A stretch of 64,000 bases of DNA from Hymenobacter nivis (GCF_003149515.1 NZ_CP029145.1:2790001-2854000), one strand, 5' to 3'; shown: positions 15,047 through 24,387, numbered from the stretch's first letter. Notes: a model not told the origin generated them from the sequence alone. Made by a program: numbers and translations.

Positions 15047-18000
15047 ATGATGCAAAAAAGACTCTGGCTGATGGGGTTGGGCATAGCGCTGGCTCTGCAA
15101 CCGGCCGCCGCCCAAACCAAGAAGAAACCCACTCCCAAGCCCAAAACCGTGGTGGCCGCTAAGCCCGCCGCCACCGGCGCCAAGCTGGTAGAAACCGTGA
15201 CGCGCAAGCCCGGGGACCTTACCATTCCGTACAGCAAATACGTACTGCCCAACGGCTTGACCGTGGTGGTGACCGAGGACCACTCCGACCCGCTGGTGCA
15301 CGTGGACGTAACCTACCACGTGGGCTCGGCACGCGAGCAAATCGGCAAGTCGGGCTTCGCCCACTTCTTCGAGCACATGATGTTCCAGGGCTCTGACCAC
15401 GTGGGTGACCAGCAGCACTTCAAAATTGTGACGGCCGCCGGCGGCACCCTCAACGGCAGTACCAACCAGGACCGCACGAACTACTACGAAACGGTACCCA
15501 ACAACCAGGTGGAAACCGCGATGTGGCTCGAAGCCGACCGCATGGGCTTCCTACTAGACGCTGTGAACCAGAAAAAATTTGAGATTCAGCGCTCGACGGT
15601 GAAAAACGAGCGCGGCCAGAACTACGACAACCGCCCCTACGGCCTGGCCGGCGAGTACGTGGCCAAAACGCTGTACCCCTACGGCCACCCCTACTCGTGG
15701 CTAACCATCGGCTACCTCAAGGACCTCGACGCCTCGAACGTCAACGACCTCAAGAACTTCTTTCTGCGCTGGTACGGCCCCAACAATGCGACGCTGACCG
15801 TAGGCGGCGACGTGAAAACGGCCGACGTGATTAAGTACGCCGAGAAGTACTTCGGGCCCATCAAGCGGGGCCCCGCGGTGCAAAACCAGCACCTGCCCGA
15901 GCCCGTGCTGAGCGCCGACCGCTACGTGAGCTACGAGGACAACGTACGCTTCCCGCTGGTGGAGCTGGTGTTCCCAACCGTGCCCCAGAACACGCCCGAC
16001 GACGTGGCGCTCGAAGCGTTGGCCGAAATTATTGGCCAGGGTAACAACTCGCTGCTCTACAAGAACCTGGTGAAAACCCAGAAGGCAGTGCAGGCCGTAG
16101 CCTATAGCAATACCTCCGAGCTGGCCGGCCAATTCGTGGTGCAGGCCCTCCCCTTCCCCGGCAAAGGCCTCGACAGCACCGAGGTGCGCCTGCGCCAGAG
16201 CCTGACTGAGTTTGAGAAAACCGGCGTTAGCGACGCCGCCTTGCAGCGCTTTAAGGCCAGCCGCGAAGCCCAGGTGGTGAACAGCCTGGCCAGTGTGCAG
16301 GGCAAGGTGAGCCAACTGTCCGCCTACCAAACCTACACCGGCAACCCCAACTACCTGGCCGTAGAGTTGCAGCGCCTGCGGGCCCTCACCAAGGCCGACG
16401 TGCAACGCGTGTACGACAAGTACCTTAAGGGCAAGCACGCCGTCATCCTGAGCGTGGTGCCCAAGGGCAAGCCCGAAATGGTGGCCCAGAAGGACAACTA
16501 TACCGTGGACCCCTCGGGCTACCAGGCCCCCAAGGACCAGTACGCGGGCCTGACTTACGTGAAAGCCCAGGACACGTTTGACCGCAGCAAGCAGCCCAAG
16601 AGCAGCGGCAACCCCGTGGTGAAGGTGCCGGCGCTGTACGAAGCCACGTTTGCCAACGGCCTGAAAGTGGTGGGCACCCGCAACACCGAAATTCCGGCCG
16701 TGACGATGCTGCTCACCATCCGCGGCGGCCACCGCCTGGAGCAGGCCGACCCCGGCAAGGCCGGCGTGGCCGCCCTCACGGCGGCCCTGCTGAACGAAGG
16801 CACCACCAAGTATACCGGCGAGCAACTGAGCGCTGCCCTCGACCAGCTCGGCAGCACCGTGCGCGTGAACGCCGGCAACGACAACACGACCGTGTACGTG
16901 CAGTCGCTGACGAAAAACCTGCCCGCCACCCTGGCCCTCATGCAGGACGTGCTGCTGCACCCGCGCTTCGACGCCGCCGACTTTGACCGCCTCAAAAAGC
17001 AAACCTTGGAGGGCATCGCCAACCAAGTGACGCTGCCGGTGGCCATCGCCGACAATACCTACGGCCGCTTGCTGTACGGCCCGGCCAGCATTATGAGCGT
17101 GCCGGCCATCGGCACCACGGCGTCGGTGACGAGCATTACGCTCGACGACGTGAAGGCCTTTTACGCCGCTAACTACGCGCCCAACGTGTCGTCGTTGGTG
17201 GTGGTGGGCGACGTGGCCGAGGCCGACGTGCTGCCTAAGCTCGACTTCCTGAAAACCTGGGCCAAGAAGAACGTGGTGATCCCGCCCACGGTGGCCGCCA
17301 TTCCGCAGCCCGACAAAACGCGGGTATACTTCGTGGACAAGGACGGTGCGGCGCAGTCGGAAATCCGGGTGGGCTACCTCACCACCCTGCCCTACGACGC
17401 CACCGGCGACTACTACAAAGCCTACCTGACCAACTACGTGCTGGGCGGCGCCTTCAATTCGCGCATCAACCTGAACCTGCGCGAAAACAAGGGGTATACC
17501 TACGGGGCCCAATCGTATTTCCAGAGCACGCGCAACCCGGGGCCCTTCACGGCCCAGGCCGGCGTGCGCGCCGACGCCACCGCCGCCTCGGTGAAGGAAT
17601 TTATGAGCGAAATCTCGGGTTACCGCGCCGGCATTACCGACGACGAACTGGCTTTCCTGCAGTCGTCGGTGGGCCAGAGCGACGCGCTGAAGTACGAAAC
17701 CGGCGGCCAGAAAGCGGCCTTCCTCGCCCGCCTGGTCGAGTACGACCTCAAGCCCGACTACGTGACGCAGCAGGCCACCATCCTGAAGAACCTGACCCGC
17801 GCCGACGTGCAAGCCGCCGCCCAGAAAGACCTGCCCGAAAGCATGTACATCGTGGTGGTGGGCGACAAAAAGCAGCTACCCGCCGTGCAGGCCCTGGGCT
17901 ACGAAGTAGTGGAGCTGGACACCGACGGCAAGCCCGTGCCGGCCGCCGCTCCTGCCCCGGCCGCCGCCGCCATGCCGGCCCCCGCGCCCGCCGAGCCCAT

Positions 18001-18079
18001 TGGCAAGGTGAAGCGCAAAACCAAGGACGCTGACGGCAAAACCACCAAGGAGAAAATGCGGCCCAGCGACACCAAGTAG
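15047..18079 (+). CDS. Periplasmic two-domain M16 (pitrilysin/insulinase-like) zinc peptidase
   Basis: 1010 residues with a signal peptide (LWLMGLGIALALQPAAAQ, residues 6-23). The inverted zinc motif HFFEH is at residues 106-110 and the downstream Glu ligand lies in TVKNERGQNYDNR (about 185). A second, inactive M16 half starts near residue 540 (LYEATFANGLKVVGTRNTEI, IRGGHRLEQADPGKAGVAAL) and contains INLNLRENKGYTYGAQSYF. The family degrades peptides imported or trapped in the periplasm. The C-terminal tail is Ala/Pro- and Lys-rich (VKRKTKDADGKTTKEKMR). The length is normal for the fused form, and a terminator follows at once. Confidence 0.93.
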   Translation: MMQKRLWLMGLGIALALQPAAAQTKKKPTPKPKTVVAAKPAATGAKLVETVTRKPGDLTIPYSKYVLPNGLTVVVTEDHSDPLVHVDVTYHVGSAREQIGKSGFAHFFEHMMFQGSDHVGDQQHFKIVTAAGGTLNGSTNQDRTNYYETVPNNQVETAMWLEADRMGFLLDAVNQKKFEIQRSTVKNERGQNYDNRPYGLAGEYVAKTLYPYGHPYSWLTIGYLKDLDASNVNDLKNFFLRWYGPNNATLTVGGDVKTADVIKYAEKYFGPIKRGPAVQNQHLPEPVLSADRYVSYEDNVRFPLVELVFPTVPQNTPDDVALEALAEIIGQGNNSLLYKNLVKTQKAVQAVAYSNTSELAGQFVVQALPFPGKGLDSTEVRLRQSLTEFEKTGVSDAALQRFKASREAQVVNSLASVQGKVSQLSAYQTYTGNPNYLAVELQRLRALTKADVQRVYDKYLKGKHAVILSVVPKGKPEMVAQKDNYTVDPSGYQAPKDQYAGLTYVKAQDTFDRSKQPKSSGNPVVKVPALYEATFANGLKVVGTRNTEIPAVTMLLTIRGGHRLEQADPGKAGVAALTAALLNEGTTKYTGEQLSAALDQLGSTVRVNAGNDNTTVYVQSLTKNLPATLALMQDVLLHPRFDAADFDRLKKQTLEGIANQVTLPVAIADNTYGRLLYGPASIMSVPAIGTTASVTSITLDDVKAFYAANYAPNVSSLVVVGDVAEADVLPKLDFLKTWAKKNVVIPPTVAAIPQPDKTRVYFVDKDGAAQSEIRVGYLTTLPYDATGDYYKAYLTNYVLGGAFNSRINLNLRENKGYTYGAQSYFQSTRNPGPFTAQAGVRADATAASVKEFMSEISGYRAGITDDELAFLQSSVGQSDALKYETGGQKAAFLARLVEYDLKPDYVTQQATILKNLTRADVQAAAQKDLPESMYIVVVGDKKQLPAVQALGYEVVELDTDGKPVPAAAPAPAAAAMPAPAPAEPIGKVKRKTKDADGKTTKEKMRPSDTK

Positions 18080-18094
18080 CGCCGCCGCTTCCCT

Positions 18095-18133
18095 CAAAAA
18101 AGGCCCCGCCGGATGTTCCGGCGGGGCCTTTTT
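18095..18133 (+). terminator. Intrinsic terminator after M16 peptidase
   Basis: AAAAAAGGCCCCGCCGGA pairs with TCCGGCGGGGCCTTTTT around a 4-nt loop, followed by the T run; it starts 16 bases after the stop codon. Confidence 0.9.
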
Positions 18134-18499
18134 GGTGCGATTTAGGGCCCCGGGGCCCCAGCTCCGGCAGTAGCTAAAGCCGCTTATCGAAGCGGCCCTG
18201 GGTGACGCGCACCGAGTCACAGCCTGGCTTGGCTAGGACGAAATCGAACGTACCCGCGATGATGCCCGCTTGCAGGTCTAAGCGCTTGACCGTTAAGGAC
18301 CCACAACAAAATATTGTGGGGTCGGTTGAATAATAAGTGCAATTGATGGGGCCATTCACAAAGCCGGCTCCGTGGTGTCCTAATGTTCTGAGCTTGTAGT
18401 GGCCAGGGCCAGGAAGCAGACTGTCGGAAAAAATGCCGATGACCTCTTGCTTGACTTGACTGTTAGCATATCGATATGCGGCGATATTGAGCGTACCTA

Positions 18500-19509
18500 G
18501 AGCGAATTTCAGGTTACTGTACGTGGTATCCACAATGGTCAAACCAGTTTCTAGCATCCTGCTCACTTATCCATTCAGTGGCCGTCTGGATAACGCCTTC
18601 CAGCGCTTCTCGGGTGCGGGCCTGGGCCCTGCGCAGCCAGGTTTTGAGCTTGCTGAAGGCCAACTCAATGGGATTGAAGTCAGGCGAGTAAGGGGGTAAG
18701 TAAAGCAGGCGGGCTCCGCGGGCTTCCACGAGTTGGGCCAGTCCAGCGACTTTATGGGCCGGCAGGTTGTCGAGCACGACCACGTCGCCGGGCACCAGGG
18801 TGGGGCCGAGCACCTGGTCGAGATAGGCGGCAAACACGTCCCCGTTGACGGCCCCGCTCAGGGTCATGGCCGCTTGCAGGCCGGTGGGCGTCAGGGCAGC
18901 TACGAGCGTCACGTTCGGCCCCCCGTGCAGGGGCGTGGCCTGGTGGGCGCGCTGCCCGCCTTCGGCCCGGGCGTAGCGGCGGCAATAGGTCAGGTTGGTA
19001 CTGGTCTCGTCCACGAACTTCAAACAGGTGAAATCTTCGGCTTGCACCGCTTCGACAAAGGCCCGGCGCAGGGCTACGACCCGCTGGGTGTCGCGCTCAG
19101 CGGCGTGAACGCTCTTTTTTTTCGCCGCCAATCCAGCGCCTGCACGGCTCGCCACAAGGTCGATTGGCTCACGGCCGGACCACCAATGGCGGCCAGCCAG
19201 GTGCACAATTCGGCCAGCGTGGCATCGGGCTCCTGGCGCAGGCAGGCCCGCAATTCGTTCCGGGCGGCCGCGTCCAGTTCCGGCGCTGGACCAGGATGCG
19301 GGGGCAGTGCCGCCACCGAGCCCGTAGTGCGCTGGCGGTGCAGCAGCTTTTCCACAAACGACACCGAGACGCTGAACTGGGCGGCCACGGCTGGCATGGT
19401 GCGGCCGGGCTGCGCACTAGCGGCCGCCACGCGTTCGCGCAAATCAAGAGAATACGCTTTCATAATCAGAAGATACCACCAAACCCGTATACTATTCTGA
19501 AATCCGCTC
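18500..19509 (-). mobile_element. IS630-type insertion sequence, copy 3 (apparently intact)
   Basis: 1010 bp bounded by TA at 18498-18499 and 19510-19511. The terminal repeats read inward GAGCGAATTTCAGGTTACTG and GAGCGGATTTCAGAATAGTA. The transposase has the usual two-frame arrangement and no stop codon, so the element may be active. The MITEs at 7687 and 48855 have similar ends. Confidence 0.9.
18514..19463 (-). CDS. IS630 family transposase made by programmed -1 frameshift
   Basis: The first frame starts at ATG 19463 (MKAYSLDLRERVAAASAQPG) and carries the HTH part (PAVAAQFSVSVSFVEKLLHR). At an A8G run (19115-19122 on the plus strand) the homology moves to the -1 frame: RRKK in frame 0, AKKKSVHAAERD in -1. 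The -1 frame encodes the catalytic domain with D in LKFVDETSTNLTYCRRYAR, D in VVLDNLPAHK and E in YSPDFNPIELAFSKLK. Slippage on A runs is known in many IS630-type elements. Both frames are open, so the protein is probably functional. Confidence 0.88.
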
Positions 19510-19710
19510 TAATCGGAAGGTAGGGTCATAAACCACACTATAATTTGATGACCCATTATAGCCCTGGGGCGTCCAGGGCTGGCCGTTGACGAGGCAGCCC
19601 AGGGTGTTGGCCCCGGTCTGGGTGGCGGGGGGCAGTTGGTCGGCCGGGGCTTGTTCGGTCTTTTTGCAGCCCAGCAGCAGAGCCAGGGATAACAACAAAA
19701 ATGCTTTCAT

Positions 19711-20054
19711 GGGCAGGCGGGAATGGCGGGAATGGCGGGAATGGCTTGTTGGCACCGGCCGCGTGGCAGCAATCAGGTACTGGCATCAAACCTACCGCTT
19801 CGGCAGAAGCCGGCCAAACCAATAATTAAGTCCATTAGACTTTTATAATCAACCCTTTGGTCATGTAACACTATGCAGATCATATAATTAAGTAATAATA
19901 ATTAGGCGCGAGCGTTCCGAGCAATTTTCCCTGGGCGGCGCTGCTAAACCGGGGCCCCGCGCCGCTGGCCGGCTATCAACTACCGGCGGCCAGGCCAAGT
20001 GCGTGGCGCGCAGCTCCCGCCCCACGGTACGGCGCAAGCAGCCCCAAAACGCGC
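19711..20054. other. Intergenic region without a recognisable gene
   Basis: It holds the upstream region of the split lipoprotein gene, including three tandem copies of the 9-mer GGCGGGAAT near 19718-19745, and an A/T-rich stretch (about 19820-19900). From 19900 it is GC-rich and non-coding as far as can be seen. No RNA gene is recognised. Confidence 0.5.
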
Positions 20055-20086
20055 AGCGCCGGCCGCTACAAGAAGCGGCCGGCGCT
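20055..20086 (-). terminator. Perfect 13-bp hairpin downstream of the solo AAA ATPase
   Basis: AGCGCCGGCCGCT and AGCGGCCGGCGCT enclose a 6-nt loop, 32 bases after the stop codon at 20118. There is no U run, so rho-independent termination is uncertain. Confidence 0.45.
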
Positions 20087-20117
20087 GGCACCGTAATTCA
20101 TAACCTTGGGGCCCCGG

Positions 20118-21305
20118 CTACCGCATTACTACCGCTTCGGGCGTGGCGGCGCGGCTGAGGGTGCGGAAGGCGTGGGCACTGTCGCCCTGCACGTTGCGCA
20201 GCTCCTCGTCGGAGAGCTGGCGGATTTTGGTTTGGTGGTCCTGGTAATGGGCCACGAACACGGCCAGCTCCAGGGCCCTGTTTTCGAAGGGCACCATGTT
20301 TTCGATGACCTGCGTGAACAGGTGGGGGCTGTGGGTGGTGATGAAGAACTGGTTGCCGCTGCCGGCCACAATGCGGCGCACCAGCTCGGTGGCGTAGTCG
20401 GGGTAGAGGTGGGTTTCGGGCTCTTCGAGCAGCAGCACGGCCTTGCGGTTCGATTCGAGCACGGCCAGCAGGAAGCCGTAGTGCCGCAGCGCATCGCCGG
20501 TGCTTTGGTAGGGGTACACGTAGCTCAGGCCGTCCAGATCCTTCGAAATTTCCAGCCGGCCCGCGTCTACGCGCACGCGCAGCGACAGGCCCTGCGCGGC
20601 AAACAGGCCCGTGAATTCGCGGCGCAGATCGGCGTTGGTTTCCAGCACCCGCACCAGGTTGTCGCCGTGGGGCGGAAACAAGGCTGAGCCCGGCCGGGCC
20701 ACGGCCAGCTTGGCCTCGCTGCGGAAGCGGTAGGGCTTCACGGCCTGCGGGTACCAGGGCGAGCCCGACGACAGGTAGCGGGCCTCGGCGGGGGCCCCCA
20801 GCCCGGGGCGGCCGCGCTTGTCGAGTTCGGTGTAGTAGTACCCTCCTGGCGTGGGGGGGCCCCCGGTGCGCAGCAGGTAGGGCCCCAGGCGGTCGAGCAG
20901 GGCCCCGTCGTCGCCGGCCCGCGAGAGGTGGCCGCCGGCCAGGGGCGTGCCCATCTGGGTGCGCAGCTCGCGGTAGGCCTCCTGGCTGAAGCTGGCGTAG
21001 CGGTAGCCGGGGCCCTGGCTGTACTTGCCCAGCAGGCACAGGTCGCGGTCGGTTTCAATTTTGATGGGGCTGGCCGTCAGGTTGTCGTGGAACAGCTGGC
21101 GGGGCTTGTCGTAGCGCACAAAGCTGCCCACAAACTTGTCCTGCTGCTCGTAGGGCACGCTGCCCAGCAAGCTCATGGCCTCCAGCACCGTCGACTTACC
21201 AGCGTTGGGCTGCCCAATAATAATGTTCACCCGCCGCGGGTGCAGCAGCGCACTCCGAATCGACTTAAAGTTCTGAATGTGTAGCGTATTGATGGCGGTG
21301 TCCAT
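20118..21305 (-). CDS. AAA15/OLD-type ATPase, solo copy
   Basis: 395 residues from ATG 21305 (MDTAINTLHIQNFKSIRSAL). The N-terminus has the SMC/RecF-like start, followed by Walker A in IIIGQPNAGKSTVLEAMSLL (about residues 29-36). A long insert with poorly conserved sequence follows, then Walker B in KAVLLLEEPETHLYPDY and the H-motif in QFFITTHSPHLFTQVIENM. These features place it with OLD-family/AAA15 ATPases, which act in phage defence (OLD, Gabija, PARIS, retron Eco8) or DNA metabolism. It is clearly related to the ATPase at 27579-28769, but no nuclease partner gene is found on either side here. It may be the remnant of a defence module or a stand-alone protein. Confidence 0.85.
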   Translation of the reverse strand: MDTAINTLHIQNFKSIRSALLHPRRVNIIIGQPNAGKSTVLEAMSLLGSVPYEQQDKFVGSFVRYDKPRQLFHDNLTASPIKIETDRDLCLLGKYSQGPGYRYASFSQEAYRELRTQMGTPLAGGHLSRAGDDGALLDRLGPYLLRTGGPPTPGGYYYTELDKRGRPGLGAPAEARYLSSGSPWYPQAVKPYRFRSEAKLAVARPGSALFPPHGDNLVRVLETNADLRREFTGLFAAQGLSLRVRVDAGRLEISKDLDGLSYVYPYQSTGDALRHYGFLLAVLESNRKAVLLLEEPETHLYPDYATELVRRIVAGSGNQFFITTHSPHLFTQVIENMVPFENRALELAVFVAHYQDHQTKIRQLSDEELRNVQGDSAHAFRTLSRAATPEAVVMR

Positions 21306-21669
21306 GCAGGGGCCGGGCGGTGACGTAGGCAGCGGGCAAGCTGGGCAGCCCCTCACGCGAAAAAAAGAGCAATAGACTTCACAGCAAGCCGACAAACATA
21401 CAACCCGAACAATGAAATAATTGAATTTTTAGGCCTCATTTTTATCGCCACAGTATCCTAATGTTCAAATACTTACAGGCAATAGTATTCCCCCGCGAAG
21501 CGACTTAAAACCTTCCAATTTATCCCTAAAAAATACCCGAAAAAAGTCCCGGCTGAACCGGCCTCGGCCTTACCCAAATCTTTCGCCAGCTTATTTGGAT
21601 GTTGCGTCAAGACCTTTTTTTGCTAATCAACGTCACCCGAAAAGCAGCAAAATGAATAGGCAACCGCCC
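21306..21669. other. A/T-rich intergenic region with an inverted repeat
   Basis: No gene is seen. CGGCCTTACCCAAATCT (about 21570-21587) reappears inverted as AGATTTGGGTAAGGCC just beyond the HtrA terminator (about 21709-21724), and the flanks (AACCGGCC / GGCCGAACCGGCC) extend the match to about 30 bp. It looks like a partial inverted duplication. Confidence 0.5.
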
Positions 21670-21706
21670 AAAAAAGCCCTTCCGGCCATGTGGCCAGAAG
21701 GGCTTT
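21670..21706 (-). terminator. Intrinsic terminator of the HtrA gene
   Basis: On the minus strand AAAGCCCTTCTGGCC and GGCCGGAAGGGCTTT form the stem, followed by a T run. It lies 60 bases after the stop codon. Confidence 0.85.
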
Positions 21707-21768
21707 CGAGATTTGGGTAAGGCCAAGGCCGAACCGGCCGGGGCGTGCTATTCGGGGGCCCTGGGGCC

Positions 21769-23295
21769 CTACTCCTGCCCGATGGGGTAAAAGGACTTAC
21801 GGCCGTCGGGGTACACGCCCTCGACGAGGGCCCCGGAGTTTTCGCGGGCCTGGTCGAGGTAGGCCTGCACGTCGGCGGGCTTGCGCACCAGGTTCTTATC
21901 GATGCGGGTGATGATGAAGCCATCGGCCATTCCGGTCCCGCGGAAATTACTACCCTTAATGCCCGTGATGGCGGCTCCGCCCTTGATGTCGAGCTTATTC
22001 TGGAGCTGCGTCGGCACAACGGAGAGGGTGGCGCCTTCGTACTTCACGGAGGCCGCTACGGCAGCCTCGCGCACCACGGCGGTGGTGCCAGTGGCGTTGC
22101 GCAGGGTGGTCGTCACGGTGGTGGGCGTGGCGCCGCGCAGGTAAGTTACCTTAATCTGGTCGCCGGGGCGGAAGCGCGCCACTTGCTCTTGCAGCTGCGA
22201 AGACGTGTTGACGGCCAAGCCGTTGATGTCGGTGATGACGTCGCCTTCCTTAAGTCCGGCGGCGGCGGCGGCGCTGTTGGGCGTGAGGCCGGCTACGTAC
22301 AGGCCGTTCAGGTTGGTCAGTTTTTTCTCCGAGGCGAGGGTGGCGTCCACTTCGCGCATTTGTACGCCGAGCAGGGCTCTCTGCACCACTTTGTACTTCA
22401 GCAGGTCGTCGACCACCTTACTCACCAACGCACTGGGGATGGCGAAGGAGTAGCCCTCGTAGCTGCCCGTGTGCGAGGCAATTGCCGAGTTGATGCCCAC
22501 CAAGTCGCCGCTCAGGTTCACCAGGGCCCCACCCGAGTTACCGGGGTTCACCACGGCGTCGGTCTGGATGAACGACTCGATGCCCATGCCGTCTTCACGG
22601 CGCAGGATATTGATGTTGCGGCCCTTGGCCGAGATAATACCGGCGGTTACGGTCGAGTTCAGGCTGAACGGGTTGCCCACGGCCAGCACCCACTGGCCCA
22701 CCTTCACGTCGTCGGAGTTGCCGTACTTCACGAAGGGCAGGTTGTCGGCTTTCACCTTCAGCACGGCTAGGTCGGTGTTGGGGTCGGCTCCTACCAGCTC
22801 CGCCTCGTAGCGGCGCTTGTCGTCCATCACCACCGTGATTTTCGAGGCCTTATCAATCACGTGGTTGTTGGTCACGATGTAGCCGTTGGCCGCAATGATG
22901 ACGCCCGAGCCTGAGCCCTGGCCGCCACCCCGGGGCTCTCGGCCTTCGCCCTGCTCCTGCCCTTGCCCCTCACCCCCGTCGCCAAAGAACTGGCGCAGAA
23001 AAGGGTCCATCTGCATCCGCTGGTGCTGCCGGTCTTGCGGCGCAGCGGCGTACTCGGTCATCACGTGCACCACGGCGGGCGTCACGGCGGCCGCGGCGGC
23101 CACAAAGTTCAGGCCCTCGGGAGCGGCGTAGGTGCTGCTGCGCATGGCCGACGTGTAGCGCACGTTCGGGTCGGCGGCCAGCACGGTTTGGGAGGTGCGG
23201 GGCGCGGGTTCCAAAAGCTTGTACCCGCCCACGGCCACGCCTCCGCCCAAAATGGCGGAACCGAACAGGCCGAGCATCATTTGTTTTGCTTGCAT
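21769..23295 (-). CDS. Periplasmic serine protease of the HtrA/DegP (Do) family
   Basis: 508 residues from ATG 23295 with an N-terminal membrane anchor or signal (MMLGLFGSAILGGGVAVGGY). The trypsin-like domain has the triad His in YIVTNNHVIDKASK, Asp in GADPNTDLAVLKV and Ser in TDAVVNPGNSGGALVNLSG. Two PDZ domains follow (LLGVQMREVDATLASEKKL to about residue 390, and the C-terminal segment LDIKGGAAITGIKGSNFRG). A Gln/Gly/Glu-rich loop (GGEGQGQEQGEGREPRGGGQ) precedes the protease core. It degrades or refolds damaged envelope proteins under stress. Confidence 0.95.
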   Translation of the reverse strand: MQAKQMMLGLFGSAILGGGVAVGGYKLLEPAPRTSQTVLAADPNVRYTSAMRSSTYAAPEGLNFVAAAAAVTPAVVHVMTEYAAAPQDRQHQRMQMDPFLRQFFGDGGEGQGQEQGEGREPRGGGQGSGSGVIIAANGYIVTNNHVIDKASKITVVMDDKRRYEAELVGADPNTDLAVLKVKADNLPFVKYGNSDDVKVGQWVLAVGNPFSLNSTVTAGIISAKGRNINILRREDGMGIESFIQTDAVVNPGNSGGALVNLSGDLVGINSAIASHTGSYEGYSFAIPSALVSKVVDDLLKYKVVQRALLGVQMREVDATLASEKKLTNLNGLYVAGLTPNSAAAAAGLKEGDVITDINGLAVNTSSQLQEQVARFRPGDQIKVTYLRGATPTTVTTTLRNATGTTAVVREAAVAASVKYEGATLSVVPTQLQNKLDIKGGAAITGIKGSNFRGTGMADGFIITRIDKNLVRKPADVQAYLDQARENSGALVEGVYPDGRKSFYPIGQE

Positions 23296-23494
23296 GATTG
23301 GTAAAGAGGAAGATAGTTAAATGAGAACGGAACCGACCGGCCAGGATTTACCACCCGCTGGCCCCCCCGCAACGCACGAGGCAGTCAAATTCGTGCGGCA
23401 AGGTTGCCTGGTTATATAAAGCAGATTGGTGCCCTAATGGTTCGGCCCCGCGGGGCCCAGTTCCGGCCCATCAAATTACAATACTTAGGCCAAT

Positions 23495-23525
23495 AAAAAA
23501 AGCACCCCGCTGGGGTGCCTTTTTT
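23495..23525 (-). terminator. Bidirectional intrinsic terminator
   Basis: AAAAAAAGCACCCC and GGGGTGCCTTTTTT form a tight stem. It lies about 65 bases after the stop codon of the gene at 23590 (minus strand) and before the HtrA promoter region. Confidence 0.85.
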
Positions 23526-23589
23526 GCCGATATGAAGCGGACGAGGCCCCGGCGAACGGTAAATTCGTCAGGCTGCAGCCGGGTCCAAC

Positions 23590-24387
23590 CTAATGCTGGG
23601 TAGGCAGTTGCTGCCGGCCGGCCGCATCGCAGCCCGCCCCGAAGGTGTAGCGCACATCGAGGCCCAGCAGCGGGGTACGCATGTTGAGGTTGCCGCCGGC
23701 GGTTTGCTTGCCCGTGCTGTCGTACTGAGGCAGCGTAACCAGGTAGTCGGCGCCGTAGGCAAGCCAGGGCGTAAGGTCGAAGCTGGGGCCCGTACGCACC
23801 CCCACTTCGGCCCGCAGGCTGGTGTACTGGATGAACCGCTCGCTGGGGTCGGTGGCCTCCTTTTGCAAGCGCAGGTGGGTGGCGGCCTCGAAGCTGAGGC
23901 GCGGGCGCAGGGCCAAGCCGGTGGCCGGGTCGGCCCCGCCAAGGGAAATAATTTTCTCCAAATCGAGCCGCAGCCGCACCCAGTTCTGGTTGGACGACGG
24001 CGAGAAGTTGCCGATGTAGAAGCGCCGCTCCACGCTCAGGCGCTGCCCGAAGGTAAGGGGCCCCAGGGCCGAGCGGTGGCGCAGCAGCACCTCGGGCACG
24101 AACGCGGCGCTGCTACCGCTCTGCCCCACCTGCAACCGGCCGCCACCGCTCCAGGCGGGGGCCCAAAAGTGCTCGTAGGCCACCGATTCCAAGCCCGAAC
24201 TGGTAAAGCCGTTGCTGGTGGCAAGGTAAGACCCCACTTGCAGCAACAGGTAGTCGCCATTTTTCAGGGCCAGCTCGGCCTGGGCGGTGGGCACCAGGGT
24301 CAGGGGATTAGTATCGCGGCTGGTTTGGGCGCGGGCGGGCATCAGGGGCCCCAGCAAGGGCAACGTTAGTAACAGTAAGCGACGCAT
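23590..24387 (-). CDS. Exported beta-barrel-like protein of unknown function
   Basis: 265 residues from ATG 24387 with a signal peptide (MRRLLLLTLPLLGPLMPARA). The rest alternates short hydrophobic/aromatic strands with turns (FVPEVLLRHRSALGPLTFGQ, RLSVERRFYIGNF, NWVRLRLDLEKIISLG, RPRLSFEAATHLRL, YTSLRAEVGVRTGPSFDLTP), and ends with LLGLDVRYTFGAGCD. The pattern fits a small outer-membrane beta-barrel similar to DUF2490-type proteins, but the family call is uncertain. It stands alone between terminators and repeats. Confidence 0.55.
   Translation of the reverse strand: MRRLLLLTLPLLGPLMPARAQTSRDTNPLTLVPTAQAELALKNGDYLLLQVGSYLATSNGFTSSGLESVAYEHFWAPAWSGGGRLQVGQSGSSAAFVPEVLLRHRSALGPLTFGQRLSVERRFYIGNFSPSSNQNWVRLRLDLEKIISLGGADPATGLALRPRLSFEAATHLRLQKEATDPSERFIQYTSLRAEVGVRTGPSFDLTPWLAYGADYLVTLPQYDSTGKQTAGGNLNMRTPLLGLDVRYTFGAGCDAAGRQQLPTQH

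Larger units (their letters stand above)
18174..19710 (-). pseudogene. DUF6252-like lipoprotein gene split by IS630 copy 3
   Basis: The 5' part (19710 down to 19510) encodes a lipoprotein signal (MKAFLLLSLALLLGCKK) and TLGCLVNGQPWTPQGYNGSS, SVVYDPTFRL. The 3' part (18499 down to 18174) continues GTLNIAAYRYANSQVKQEVI up to VRVTQGRFDKRL. The IS630 inserted at a TA; if the element and one TA are removed the codons read TTC CGA TTA GGT ACG CTC and the frame is restored exactly to about 176 residues. The sequence (GCLVNGxPWTP, then AYRY) fits small Bacteroidota DUF6252-type lipoproteins of unknown function. Confidence 0.85.

Noticed and set aside
15701..17812. A 703-codon open frame on the minus strand opposite the M16 peptidase
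   Set aside because: It is His/Val/Gly-rich antisense sequence caused by high third-position G+C; the plus-strand frame has clear M16 motifs.
19718..19745. Three 9-bp repeats considered as a CRISPR seed
   Set aside because: Repeats are directly adjacent without spacers, and no cas gene occurs; there is no CRISPR array in the window.
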